DNA from: Constantimarinum furrinae | GTDB lineage: Bacteria; Bacteroidota; Bacteroidia; Flavobacteriales; Flavobacteriaceae | Reading direction: 5' to 3' | DNA: 64,000 nt | NCBI RefSeq assembly: GCF_014295415.1 | Contig: NZ_CP052909.1 | Span: 186,001-250,000, forward strand | Shown here: piece after piece, positions 53,441-63,103 of the stretch | How the letters are laid out: every line of letters begins with the position of its first letter | How positions within the stretch are numbered: the stretch's first letter is position 1 | Notes under the pieces: generated by a model | Told to the model about the DNA's origin: nothing | What the model saw: the letters and a program-made list of their open reading frames with translations, nothing else | Database searches by the model: none | Made by a program: the position numbers and the translations under genes

Positions 53441-55167
53441 AGATTGCGATAATACCCGTCCTGCTTTTTAAGCAATTCCTTATGCGTACCGGTTTCAACG
53501 ATCTTACCGGCATCCATAACAAGGATCCTATCGGCTTTTTTTATAGTGGCCAGTCTGTGAGCGATTACAATGGAAGTACGGCCTTTGGTGATCTTTTCGG
53601 TGGCAGTCTGGATCATTTCTTCGGAATAAGTATCCACCGAAGAAGTAGCCTCGTCTAATACCAATATACTTGGGTTGCTCACATAGGCTCTTAAAAAGGC
53701 GATCAATTGTCGCTGACCCGATGACAACATGGTGCCGCGTTCCTTAACGTTATAATGGTATTTACCCGGCAGTGAATTAATAAATTTATGTACCCCGATC
53801 TCCTTGGCGGCAGCAATTACCTCTTCTTCGGTAATTGAAGGATCGTTCAGGGTAATATTGTTGAGAATGGTATCGGCAAAAAGAAAAACATCTTGTAGCA
53901 CTATCGCAATATTATTCCGAAGCGAGAATAGCGTATAATCCTTTATGGAAACCCCATCGATCAAAATTTCACCGCTGTTAATTTCATAAAAACGGTTTAG
54001 TAAATTCACTATGGTCGATTTTCCGGCACCTGTTGCACCTACTATGGCAATGGTTTGTCCGGGTTGCACTTCAAAAGAAATATCCTTTATCACTTCTTCA
54101 TTGTCTACATATCCAAATCTTACATTTTTGAAGGCAATTAATCCGTTGGTTTGCTCGAGAATAACTGTCCCTTCATCAGATATGTGGGATTTAGTATCTA
54201 GTATTCCGAAGACACGGTTGGCAGCCACCATCCCCATTTGCAGGGTATTGAACTTGTCGGCGATCTGCCGCAACGGACGGAACAACATTTGAGAAAGCTC
54301 TACGAAAGCGACAATGATACCGAGGGTGATCGCACCATCGGCTGAAGCGTTTAATCCACCATACCATACAACTAAACCAATGGCAACACTGGATGACATT
54401 TCGGCAATAGGAAAGAAAATGGAGTTATACCAAACCGTCTTTATCCAGGCTTTTTTATGCTTTTCATTTATTTCCTTGAAATGCTTGTATTCGGTGTCCT
54501 CCCGGGTAAAGATCTGAACGATCTTCATTCCGGTAATACGCTCCTGAACAAAGGAATTTAAATTCGCTACCTGATTCCTTACTTCCTCAAAAGCAGCTTT
54601 CATAGCTCTCTGAAACACGCGAGTGGCATATAGAATTAACGGAAGGATCGCAAAAACAATAAGTGACAACTCCCAACTGGTATACAGCATAAAGGCCACG
54701 ATTACCAGCATCTTTAGGAGATCACTAATGATCATAAAGAGTCCCTGACTAAAAATACTTGAAATAGTCTCGATATCATTTACCGCTCGGGTGGTTAATC
54801 GCCCCACTGCACTGGTATCGAAATATTTCATCCGGAAGCTGAGCATTAGTTTAAACAACTTTACCCTTATATCCTTGATCACACTTTGTCCTAACCAGTT
54901 GGCATAGAAAATAAAGGCAAACTGAAAGACCACTTCCAGCACCAATACGACCACCATGGCAATTATATAGAAGAGTAAGGAATCGGTATCTTTGGGAACG
55001 ATCGATTTGTCAATAGCTTCCTGTAAGAGATAGGGTCGCAAAACCGCCAGACCAGACATTACTATAGCGGCAAAAGCTACAAAATAGAAAGTCCATTTGT
55101 AGGCATTGGTAAATTTTAACAGCCTTCTGAATAATTTAAAATCGAATGCTCTACCTGAGTCTGCCAT
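53404..55167 (-). CDS. ABC transporter with fused permease and ATPase (MsbA-like)
   Basis: 587 residues: six membrane helices (about 25-320), then the nucleotide-binding domain (about 340-580). Walker A GATGAGKST, signature LSSGQRQ, Walker B ILVLDEATSSVD, switch IVIAHRLATI. A homodimeric or heterodimeric exporter of lipids, drugs or peptides. Its 3' end overlaps the DUF3667 gene by 37 bp in the convergent direction. Confidence 0.94.
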   Translation of the reverse strand: MADSGRAFDFKLFRRLLKFTNAYKWTFYFVAFAAIVMSGLAVLRPYLLQEAIDKSIVPKDTDSLLFYIIAMVVVLVLEVVFQFAFIFYANWLGQSVIKDIRVKLFKLMLSFRMKYFDTSAVGRLTTRAVNDIETISSIFSQGLFMIISDLLKMLVIVAFMLYTSWELSLIVFAILPLILYATRVFQRAMKAAFEEVRNQVANLNSFVQERITGMKIVQIFTREDTEYKHFKEINEKHKKAWIKTVWYNSIFFPIAEMSSSVAIGLVVWYGGLNASADGAITLGIIVAFVELSQMLFRPLRQIADKFNTLQMGMVAANRVFGILDTKSHISDEGTVILEQTNGLIAFKNVRFGYVDNEEVIKDISFEVQPGQTIAIVGATGAGKSTIVNLLNRFYEINSGEILIDGVSIKDYTLFSLRNNIAIVLQDVFLFADTILNNITLNDPSITEEEVIAAAKEIGVHKFINSLPGKYHYNVKERGTMLSSGQRQLIAFLRAYVSNPSILVLDEATSSVDTYSEEMIQTATEKITKGRTSIVIAHRLATIKKADRILVMDAGKIVETGTHKELLKKQDGYYRNLYEVQFLAEEMT

Positions 55168-55198
55168 AATTATCTCAACGTGTGAGTACTTCTTTTAT

Positions 55199-55951
55199 TT
55201 ACTGGTTCTCTAAAAAAATGTCCTTCGGATATTGGACTCTGGTTAAATATAGGCCATGTGCCGGAGCCGAGGCACCTGCTTTGGTTCGGTCTTTATGTTC
55301 TATGATTTTCTGAAATTCCTCCAGCGTTATCTTATGATACCCTACCTCCAGCAGGGTTCCTACGATAGCCCTTACCATATTCCTTAAAAAACGATCGGCC
55401 GCAATAGTAAATACCAGCGTATCCTCATTCCGCTCCCAGCCAGCGCTTTTGATCACACAATGATACGTTTTTACATCGGTTTTTGATCGTGAAAAGCATT
55501 GAAAATCCTTATGGTCAAATAGAATTTTCGCTGCCTGATTCATCGTTTCCATATCGGGTTCTAAGTGAACCTCATACACTAATTCATTCAAGAAAGGATC
55601 CTTCTGTAACCCAATAAAATATTGATACTCCCGTTCAACTGCATCAAATCGCGCATGGGCATCAGCCTGTACTTTATATATATGTAAGACTGAAATATCC
55701 TTCGGAAGAAAAGAATTAAGTCTGAAAATAAGCGCTGATACATCGGCGATCTCATCATAGTCAAAATGCGCAAAAAGTTGTTTGGCGTGTACTCCGGTAT
55801 CGGTTCTCCCCGCTCCGGTGACTTTTATTTCCTTCCGAAGTAAGGTCGAAAGCGAACGTTCTATAACCTCCTGTACACTAATTGCATCCGGCTGAATTTG
55901 CCAACCGTGATAGTTCTTTCCGTTATAAGCTATTTCAATAAAATATCGCAA
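55199..55951 (-). CDS. truA: tRNA pseudouridine synthase A
   Basis: 250 residues when started at the TTG at 55949-55951, giving the usual opening (M)RYFIEIAYNGKNYHGWQ; the frame can be extended 7 codons to another TTG at 55970-55972. Makes pseudouridine at positions 38-40. The catalytic Asp is in GAGRTDTGVHAKQ. No in-frame ATG exists near the N-terminus. Located 31 bp after the ABC gene start, same strand. Confidence 0.92.
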   Translation of the reverse strand: MRYFIEIAYNGKNYHGWQIQPDAISVQEVIERSLSTLLRKEIKVTGAGRTDTGVHAKQLFAHFDYDEIADVSALIFRLNSFLPKDISVLHIYKVQADAHARFDAVEREYQYFIGLQKDPFLNELVYEVHLEPDMETMNQAAKILFDHKDFQCFSRSKTDVKTYHCVIKSAGWERNEDTLVFTIAADRFLRNMVRAIVGTLLEVGYHKITLEEFQKIIEHKDRTKAGASAPAHGLYLTRVQYPKDIFLENQ

Positions 55952-56056
55952 GAAAATGATTTGAGAAGACAAAATTACAACTTAAGGGTTTAAAATGCAT
56001 CAATTAGAAACCGAAAATTCGTAATACCTTAGCGGTGTAATCTCAGTTTTAAAAGT

Positions 56057-56548
56057 TTGAAAAAAATACTGCTCCTTAGTGACACTCATGGTTATATGGA
56101 TGAAGCCATACTAAAACATGTCGAACAGGCCGATGAAGTTTGGCATGCCGGAGATATTGGCGATCTTTCAGTGACCGACCAAATTAAACAACGAAAACCT
56201 TTACGTGCGGTCTATGGAAATATAGACGGAAACAAAGCCAGAATGGAATTTCCACTTCACAATCGTTTTACTCTGGAGGGCGTAGATGTTTGGATCACCC
56301 ACATTGGCGGATATCCGGGACGGTATGCTGCTGAAGTTAGAGATCGTATAAAAAGCGATCCTCCCATGCTTTTCATTTCGGGCCATTCTCACATCCTGAA
56401 AGTCATGAATGACAAAAAACTTAAATTATTGCACATGAATCCCGGAGCTGTGGGAAAACACGGTTTTCAGCAAGTGCGTACCATGTTGCGATTTGCACTT
56501 GACAATGGAAAAATTCAGCAATTGGAAGTGATTGAATTTAAAAGATAA
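56057..56548 (+). CDS. metallophosphoesterase (YfcE/MJ0936 family)
   Basis: 163 residues of the calcineurin-like phosphodiesterase fold: LLLSDTHGYMDE, WHAGDIGD, VYGNIDGNK, ITHIGGYPG and the closing SGHSH give the two-metal site. Likely a small phosphodiesterase; true substrate unknown. The start is TTG at 56057. Divergent from truA. Confidence 0.92.
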   Translation: MKKILLLSDTHGYMDEAILKHVEQADEVWHAGDIGDLSVTDQIKQRKPLRAVYGNIDGNKARMEFPLHNRFTLEGVDVWITHIGGYPGRYAAEVRDRIKSDPPMLFISGHSHILKVMNDKKLKLLHMNPGAVGKHGFQQVRTMLRFALDNGKIQQLEVIEFKR

Positions 56549-56580
56549 AACCCCCAAAGGTGGCATCCTTTGAGGGTTTT
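56547..56580. terminator. bidirectional terminator
   Basis: AAAACCC-C-CAAAGG and CCTTTG-A-GGGTTTT arms around TGGCAT, overlapping the stop of the metallophosphoesterase gene and 25 bp from the converging DUF4293 stop. Confidence 0.88.
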
Positions 56581-56604
56581 GCACTAATATACTAAGCAAT
56601 AGTT

Positions 56605-57015
56605 TTAACGCAACCGATCCACAGATTTTACGAGGTCCTCATCCCTTTTGATGGCCTTATTGGCCAGCACTAAAAAAACGATAGAAATGATAGGAAGTAG
56701 CACCCCAATACCCTTCTCCGAGACTAAAGTCTCTCCGGATAACGTTAGCGATCTGTATACGAAAACTCCCAGTAATACAAAGTTTAATATGATATTCAGG
56801 CGGTTTAGCACAAATTGTAATTGCCGCTTTTTATAAGTTAAAATTGAAATAACTGCCAGCGCGATGGATGCGAAAATTAGCCCGAAAACCAAGGGCTCGC
56901 TTCGTTCAATAACTGCAATTCCCGCTGCATCTTCTACAGACGGAAACCATAAATAGAGAGCCCCTATGCACAGCATAGCGACGATCATATATACAGTTTG
57001 TACGCGTTGTAACAT
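56605..57015 (-). CDS. DUF4293 membrane protein
   Basis: 136 residues from the ATG at 57013-57015 (MLQRVQTVYMIVAMLCIGALYLW in outline: MLQRVQTVYMIVAM); an ATG eight codons upstream is possible but MLQR is the family start. Four membrane helices, basic C-terminus. Conserved in Bacteroidota, function unknown, often next to rho as here. Confidence 0.88.
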   Translation of the reverse strand: MLQRVQTVYMIVAMLCIGALYLWFPSVEDAAGIAVIERSEPLVFGLIFASIALAVISILTYKKRQLQFVLNRLNIILNFVLLGVFVYRSLTLSGETLVSEKGIGVLLPIISIVFLVLANKAIKRDEDLVKSVDRLR

Positions 57016-57214
57016 AAATATACCGTTTGGCAGATGCAAAAATACTGTTTCTTTTTAATAAATTTAAATGCAAAATCTAATTTATTGTTGTATACTTGCA
57101 GTACCAGTCTGTAACCATTTCAATTTAGGTTACTTAGTCTTCAAAAAATTATTTTCAACTAATTATCCTTCTCAGGAGTAATTATTTATATCACTAAAAC
57201 ATACAGAATTTTAA

Positions 57215-58864
57215 ATGTTCGAAATTTCAGAATTAAAAGCACAAAAGTTGCCTGAACTTCAGGAACTTGCTAAAACGTTGGGCGTGCCAAAATATCGCAG
57301 CCTTAAAAAACTAGACCTGGTTTACCAGATATTGGATTATCAGGCAGCAAATCCGAAAGCGGTAAAAGCAGTTGCTACAGATACTAAATCGGCAGCTACT
57401 TCCACTCCTTCGGAAAAGACTTCAGAAGAAAAAGAAGTTAAACCGGAAGCAAAAACCGAGAATAAGTCTTCAGACAAAAATACTCCGGCCTCTAAAGCAC
57501 CTTCAAGAGATAATCGCAATCAGAATCAGAGAAACGATAATCGCAATCAAAAAGGTCAGCAAAAATCACAGTCACAGAAGCCTCATCAGAAACCGCATCA
57601 AAAAAGCAATGCAGATGATGATAAACAACGGCCTAAATCTTCCGACAATAAACCGAAACACCAAAAGGATAATCGGCAGCGTGACAACAATCAGAATAAA
57701 AACGGAAACAAGGACAATCGCAATCGCTATAAGGAACCCGATTATGAGTTCGACAGTATCATTGAGAGCGAAGGTGTGCTCGATATCATGCAGGATGGCT
57801 ACGGTTTCTTAAGATCCAGTGATTATAACTATTTATCTTCTCCAGACGATATTTATGTTTCGCAATCGCAAATACGGTTATTCGGACTTAAAACCGGAGA
57901 TACAGTACTGGGAGAAGTAAGACCCCCAAAAGAAGGGGAGAAATACTTTCCGCTTATTAAAGTGAACAAAATAAACGGCCTCAATCCAAATGTCGTGAGA
58001 GACCGGGTTTCTTTTGAGCACCTTACTCCGCTGTTTCCGCAGGAAAAATTTAATATAGCCGAAAGACAAAGTACTATTTCCACACGTATTATAGACCTGT
58101 TCGCTCCCATTGGAAAAGGGCAACGTGGAATGATCGTAGCACAGCCTAAAACCGGTAAGACGATGCTCTTAAAGGATATTGCCAATGCAATTGCTGCCAA
58201 TCATCCCGAAGTGTATCAAATCGTTCTGCTTATAGACGAGCGCCCTGAAGAAGTTACCGATATGCAACGTAATGTTAGCGGTGAAGTGGTTGCCTCTACG
58301 TTCGACAAAGAAGCGACCGAACACGTTCGGGTTGCCAATTTGGTGATCGATAAGGCAAAACGTTTGGTGGAATGCGGACACGATGTAGTGATCCTTCTGG
58401 ATTCTATTACCCGTTTGGCAAGAGCATATAATACGGTTCAACCTGCCAGTGGAAAAATATTAAGTGGTGGTGTGGATGCAAATGCATTACATAAACCTAA
58501 ACGATTCTTTGGTGCTGCCCGTAATATTGAGAACGGTGGTTCCCTAAGCATCATAGCCACGGCACTTACTGAAACCGGATCGAAAATGGACGAGGTGATC
58601 TTTGAAGAATTTAAAGGAACCGGTAATATGGAACTTCAGTTGGATCGAAAGATCTCCAACCGACGAATATTCCCTGCCATCGACCTTACTTCCTCGAGTA
58701 CGCGTAGAGACGATCTGTTATTAGATGACAACACCATACAGCGAATGTGGGTGATGCGAAAGTATCTTGCCGATATGAACCCTGTAGAAGCCATGGAATT
58801 CATAAACGAGCGCTTTAAACAAACCCGTAACAATGAGGAATTCCTCATTTCTATGAACGGTTAA
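57215..58864 (+). CDS. rho: transcription termination factor Rho with long disordered insert
   Basis: 549 residues against about 419 in E. coli. An N-terminal Rho_N/SAP-like domain (1-45; [20 protein letters not shown]) is followed by about 135 residues rich in Asn, Lys, Gln, Arg, Ser and Asp (about 50-180), a predicted disordered segment, then the RNA-binding domain (about 185-260; [20 protein letters not shown]) and the RecA-type ATPase (about 265-545; [43 protein letters not shown]). Ring helicase that releases RNA polymerase. The insert is a known Bacteroidota feature. Confidence 0.96.
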   Translation: MFEISELKAQKLPELQELAKTLGVPKYRSLKKLDLVYQILDYQAANPKAVKAVATDTKSAATSTPSEKTSEEKEVKPEAKTENKSSDKNTPASKAPSRDNRNQNQRNDNRNQKGQQKSQSQKPHQKPHQKSNADDDKQRPKSSDNKPKHQKDNRQRDNNQNKNGNKDNRNRYKEPDYEFDSIIESEGVLDIMQDGYGFLRSSDYNYLSSPDDIYVSQSQIRLFGLKTGDTVLGEVRPPKEGEKYFPLIKVNKINGLNPNVVRDRVSFEHLTPLFPQEKFNIAERQSTISTRIIDLFAPIGKGQRGMIVAQPKTGKTMLLKDIANAIAANHPEVYQIVLLIDERPEEVTDMQRNVSGEVVASTFDKEATEHVRVANLVIDKAKRLVECGHDVVILLDSITRLARAYNTVQPASGKILSGGVDANALHKPKRFFGAARNIENGGSLSIIATALTETGSKMDEVIFEEFKGTGNMELQLDRKISNRRIFPAIDLTSSSTRRDDLLLDDNTIQRMWVMRKYLADMNPVEAMEFINERFKQTRNNEEFLISMNG

Positions 58865-58888
58865 GTCATTTAGAAATCAAAATATATA

Positions 58889-58912
58889 TCCCCCGGTCGA
58901 AAGGTCGGGGGA
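58889..58912 (+). terminator. terminator of rho
   Basis: TCCCCCG and CGGGGGA arms, 10-nt loop, followed by TTTTTTTA; 25 bp after the rho stop. Confidence 0.92.
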
Positions 58913-59558
58913 TTTTTTTATGCTAATCGTGATGGTTAGTGAGACGTAAATCGTGAATGGTCACGTCGATTGCCTGGCGCAGCCGACGTATCGAGAAGTG
59001 TATGTTGGAAAAGATGAACAGTGAGCGGTGAGTCGGATGTCAGATGTCCGAAGTCCGAAGTCCGAAATCCGAAGTCCGAAGTTCGAAGTTCGAAGTTCGA
59101 AGTTCGAAGAAGTGAGTATAGAAGCAACGTATTACAGAATAAGTATAAAACCAATTTATATTAATAAACGAAGCTATTCAGAAATAATGTTCGCTCGATC
59201 GGAACTGCGTTTTGCGAAGCAAAAATAAAGCATGAAGCGATAAGAGCGCTACATGGTTTTTAGTGAAACTAAAAAGTCTCCTATAGCTTCTTGAAATTTT
59301 TGATTCGTTTTTACTCACACATTTATATTTAATATTTTAGAGTTCGTGAATCTACGAATTGGGTCAAGCCAAAAATGAATGAACTAATACAATTCTTTCT
59401 AATTTTTAGTACATATATCACATGAGCAGTGAGTCATTTCACGCAAAGGATTGGAAGGATAAATTGTGAATCGTGAATCGACACCTCGAGTTTAAAGTGT
59501 GACAAGGTGCATTGAAAAGTGACGGGATACGTGAAAAACATTAAAATCTTAGCATAAA
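58913..59558. other. intergenic region rich in degenerate repeats, no gene
   Basis: No convincing reading frame. It carries the heptamer tract at 59046-59109 and scattered fragments such as GTGAATCGTGAATCG and TCACGTCGATTGCCTGGCGC that look like decayed interspersed repeats. Reading frames through the tract give RTSDFG-type low-complexity peptides and are not genes. Confidence 0.65.
59046..59109. repeat. heptamer tandem repeat (TCCGAAG / TTCGAAG)
   Basis: About nine units of seven bases: five TCCGAAG-type units (one TCCGAAA) grade into four TTCGAAG units. The TTCGAA units are themselves palindromic. The same heptamer occurs at 47263-47292. Confidence 0.9.
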
Positions 59559-59588
59559 AAAAGCCTTCAATGTACATTGAAGGCTTTT
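59559..59588 (-). terminator. terminator of the T9SS gene at 59609
   Basis: A perfect 30-bp palindrome with arms AAAAGCCTTCAATGT and ACATTGAAGGCTTTT, followed on the minus strand by TTTTATGC; 20 bp past the stop. Confidence 0.92.
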
Positions 59589-59608
59589 AAAATTCTATCA
59601 AAGGATAA

Positions 59609-60481
59609 TTACTCCTTAACTACTTTTTGAGTTAAAGTTCCTCTGTCAGTTTTAAGGTTCAAGATGTAAACACCTCTGCTTAGGTTTGAAGTGTTGATCG
59701 CACCATTAACCAACTGAAGTCCTGTATCTTTTCCTAAAACATCATACAACTGAGCGCTCAAGACTTCCACATTTCCTGGAAGATCTACGTTCAATACAGT
59801 AGTTGTTGGGTTAGGATAGATAGATACTAACTCAGATAAGTTGTCACCAACACCAAGAATCTCAGTACCTACTAAGTTGATCACGTAAGGCTGAGGAGCA
59901 CCTGCAACAACAGTGTTCGCATCAGTCCACTCGATACCACATCCTGTGCTTGCTCCACCGGTACCTGTACCATTAGATTTTAACCAAGGTGTGCTGTTTT
60001 CACCAGCCATATTAAATCCTGGGAAGAATCGCTGGTTTACTGTAGTTCCTTCGTCCGGACCAAATACTTCAACCACTACAATAGATCCGGCAGGGATCAA
60101 TTGTACCAATGGAGTAGTGATAAGTGTATTGTCACCAGCAGAAGTTACGATTTGTGACGTAGTTCCAACCAAAGTTAAGGTAGCTGTAGTAAGATCTTCA
60201 GAATCTGAAGTATAAATGTTGATGTCCATAGACTTACCGTCATCGGCAGTACTCTGTCCGAATTCAACCGCAGAGATCTCAAAATCACCGGTAATACCAA
60301 ATGAATTCAAGTCGTACGTTCTTGCAAAGGCATTATCACGGTACTCGCCTGTACCGGAAGACCAACACGCAACACCCGGACTGTCAATAGTAACCGGATC
60401 CACACTCTGAGACAATGTAATCTGCGCATTAGTTACCGTAGCAACTAATAATGCAACAATTAATAAAGTAATTTTTTTCAT
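59609..60481 (-). CDS. secreted protein with T9SS type A sorting domain
   Basis: 290 residues: Sec signal peptide ending TVTNAQ (about 20), a beta-rich domain (about 22-210) with two Cys (ACWSSGTGEY, STGCGIEW) and a C-terminal sorting domain (about 215-290; LVSIYPNPTTTVLNVDLPG ... LTQKVVKE). Exported by the type IX system. Codon bias towards GTA, ACT and similar resembles the highly biased paralogue at 25226. The functional domain is not recognised. Confidence 0.85.
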   Translation of the reverse strand: MKKITLLIVALLVATVTNAQITLSQSVDPVTIDSPGVACWSSGTGEYRDNAFARTYDLNSFGITGDFEISAVEFGQSTADDGKSMDINIYTSDSEDLTTATLTLVGTTSQIVTSAGDNTLITTPLVQLIPAGSIVVVEVFGPDEGTTVNQRFFPGFNMAGENSTPWLKSNGTGTGGASTGCGIEWTDANTVVAGAPQPYVINLVGTEILGVGDNLSELVSIYPNPTTTVLNVDLPGNVEVLSAQLYDVLGKDTGLQLVNGAINTSNLSRGVYILNLKTDRGTLTQKVVKE

Positions 60482-60742
60482 AATAATTATAATTAAAGTT
60501 TAATATTGAGTAACAAATATAGAAAAGCAAATTAATTTTTCTTTACAATTTTACTAAATTGTTACACTGTCACCAAGATTTAACATTTCTATTTTGTTTT
60601 GAAAGTTTAAATTAAATAAACGCAATTGAAATTAGAAGAATATGTAGTTTTATTAATCATATGTTTACTTAAAAACATTTTCAATCAAAATAAACTACAT
60701 ATTCTATAAAATAATCACTCTATAAACTAGATGCAAATCTTA

Positions 60743-61228
60743 CTAATACTCAATGCATTTAGTCCCGTTCCATACACCACATAGAACGGATTCACAATAT
60801 AATGCTGGCGGTACAATACATTCTTGCGTACATGTAGTATTAGGAATGGCTCTAAAACAATATTGTGTAAACTCATCAACTTTGATATCGGTAAAATCTA
60901 TAAATGTGTACGTTTCATTCTCAATATCAATTTTCTCTATTTTTAGATTAATAGAGGTCTCTACGCCTTTTTTAGCTCCAATTACCTGATAATAATACAA
61001 ATCTCCATTAGAACGAGCGTTCACATAATTTACTTCGTCAAAGTAGCGAACAAAATTCTTTTGAAGTTCCTTGTTCAAATCTTGGTTTATAATAGTTTTA
61101 ATTAAATCGTCTTCATTAATTAAAATTTTTTCTTCCAAACTTTTTGTTTGGTACAAATCATTTGTTGTAAAGCTGTAAACGGAAAAGCCTAAAACAACAA
61201 CCATTACGATTAATAGTGCTTTTTTCAT
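60743..61228 (-). CDS. exported protein with Cys-rich C-terminus, unknown function
   Basis: 161 residues with an N-terminal hydrophobic signal (MKKALLIVMVVVLGFSVYSF), a mixed alpha/beta region and a C-terminal segment with five to six Cys (YCFRAIPNTTCTQECI, LYCESVLCGVWNGTKCIEY) probably forming disulfides. No family recognised. The AT content is high and codon use loose, which may hint at accessory origin. Preceded and followed by gene-free gaps of 129 and 261 bp. Confidence 0.6.
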   Translation of the reverse strand: MKKALLIVMVVVLGFSVYSFTTNDLYQTKSLEEKILINEDDLIKTIINQDLNKELQKNFVRYFDEVNYVNARSNGDLYYYQVIGAKKGVETSINLKIEKIDIENETYTFIDFTDIKVDEFTQYCFRAIPNTTCTQECIVPPALYCESVLCGVWNGTKCIEY

Positions 61229-61357
61229 CGCGTAAGAATTTAAGTTAATAAAATAAGGGGAGCGGCATAAATTTAATTAAAAACTAATTAATGTTTATGT
61301 TTATTTATATTTTTAACACCCTGGTCACTTTTTTACCTACCCATTCATATTCAATTT

Positions 61358-63103
61358 ATGAGAACAATAATATATTTATCAATCTTAATTAGTCTTTTAT
61401 CGTGCTCCGACTCTAAAGAAAAAATTACCGGTTCAATGACCACTTTATTTGAAGAATCGGGCGGCACCGAAACTCCTCAGTATGACGAAGTGATCTCCTT
61501 TTACGAACAACTTGCAGACGGCCACACCGCTGTCGCTATGTATGAAATGGGTAAGACCGATAGCGGCCACCCGCTCCATCTGGTCACCTTTAATCCTAAC
61601 CGCTCCTTCGAATCTGAATTTTCCGGCAACGAACGAAAAAGTGTACTCCTTATTAATAATGGAATTCATCCCGGCGAAAGTGACGGTATAGATGCTTCCA
61701 TGATGCTTATTCGCGATCTGGCCGAAGGAAAAATAACAGCTCCGGAGAATATGATCATTGCGGTTATCCCGGTCTATAATATAGGTGGCGCCCTCAATAG
61801 AAACAGCAGCACACGAACCAACCAGAATGGTCCAAAGGAATACGGCTTCAGGGGGAATGCACGTAATTATGACCTAAACAGAGATTTTATAAAGGCCGAT
61901 ACCCGAAACGCCCTGGCATTTATAGATATCTTTCAGACCGTAAACCCCGATTTCTTCATTGATTCTCATGTGAGCAATGGCGCAGACTATCAGTATACCT
62001 TAACGCACCTGTTTACGCAACACAATAAACTGGGAGGTGAGCTGGGAGGCTACCTGCAGCTAACCTTTATGCCCCGACTTGAGGATTCCTTGCAAAAACG
62101 ATCCTGGGAGATCACTCCTTACGTAAACGTTTTTAACAGAACTCCCGAAAGTGGTTTTTCTCAATTCCTGGACGGTCCGCGATATTCTACAGGCTATACC
62201 ACCTTATTTAATACTCTTGGAATGATGATTGAAACCCATATGCTTAAACCCTACAAACAACGTGTGGAAGGAACCTATGCTTTATTAAAGGAATTTATAG
62301 ATATAGCAGATGCAGAAGCGGAGGTGGTAAAACAATTACGTAAAGTAACTACCGAACAATATAAAACAGCTACATCTTACCCCATACGTTGGGAAATAGA
62401 CAGTAGCCGAACAACCACCCTCGATTTTAAAGGCTATGAAGGGAACATGGTGACAAGCGAGCTTACCGGAGCGCAACGATTAAAATACGATAGAAACAAA
62501 CCCTTCTCCAAAGAAGTGACCTATTACGATCACTTTAAACCGGTGGATTCTGTCACCATACCCGACTATTATATCATTCCGGCAGGTTATCACAACGTGG
62601 TGAATTTACTTCGGGCAAATGGAATAAAATGCGATATGGTGAATACCGACACAACAGTTACTGCGCAGGTCTATTATATTGAGGATTTCAAGACCACCGG
62701 AAATCCTTATGAGGGGCATTACCTTCATTACAGCACTCAAGTAACTCCCAAAATGGAGCAACTGGAAGTTAGGAAGGGTGACTATAAGGTATCAACAGAT
62801 CAAAACGGAATACGATATATCTTAGAGACTCTGGAACCTGCTGCCCCCGATTCCTACTTTAACTGGAATTATTTTGATGCCATATTGCAACAAAAAGAAG
62901 GCTTTTCTCCTTATGTCTGGGAAGATATGGCCATTGAATTTTTAGCGTCCGATCCCCAGCTCAGAGCCGAATTTGAAAACAAAAAAGCATCGGACCCTGC
63001 TTTTTCAGGAAATTGGTACGCACAATTGGATTGGATTCACAAAAAATCTCCCAATTACGAGAGATCACACCTTCGTTATCCTGTCGTTAGGGTGGGTGGT
63101 TAA
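61358..63103 (+). CDS. M14-family zinc carboxypeptidase-like lipoprotein
   Basis: 581 residues with a lipoprotein signal (LISLLSC, Cys16). The M14 zinc ligands are visible: the HxxE pair in NNGIHPGESDG (His104, Glu107) and the later His in FFIDSHVSNGADYQYT; ARNYDLNRDFIKAD carries the substrate-binding Asn/Arg region and MMIETHML the probable catalytic Glu. The C-terminal about 250 residues are of uncertain fold. Likely a periplasmic peptidase. Its last 39 bp overlap the converging NUDIX gene. Confidence 0.9.
   Translation: MRTIIYLSILISLLSCSDSKEKITGSMTTLFEESGGTETPQYDEVISFYEQLADGHTAVAMYEMGKTDSGHPLHLVTFNPNRSFESEFSGNERKSVLLINNGIHPGESDGIDASMMLIRDLAEGKITAPENMIIAVIPVYNIGGALNRNSSTRTNQNGPKEYGFRGNARNYDLNRDFIKADTRNALAFIDIFQTVNPDFFIDSHVSNGADYQYTLTHLFTQHNKLGGELGGYLQLTFMPRLEDSLQKRSWEITPYVNVFNRTPESGFSQFLDGPRYSTGYTTLFNTLGMMIETHMLKPYKQRVEGTYALLKEFIDIADAEAEVVKQLRKVTTEQYKTATSYPIRWEIDSSRTTTLDFKGYEGNMVTSELTGAQRLKYDRNKPFSKEVTYYDHFKPVDSVTIPDYYIIPAGYHNVVNLLRANGIKCDMVNTDTTVTAQVYYIEDFKTTGNPYEGHYLHYSTQVTPKMEQLEVRKGDYKVSTDQNGIRYILETLEPAAPDSYFNWNYFDAILQQKEGFSPYVWEDMAIEFLASDPQLRAEFENKKASDPAFSGNWYAQLDWIHKKSPNYERSHLRYPVVRVGG

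Noticed and set aside
58936-59228. Frames through the heptamer tract on both strands
   Set aside because: They encode low-complexity RTSDFG-type or SPKSEIR-type peptides made by the simple repeat.
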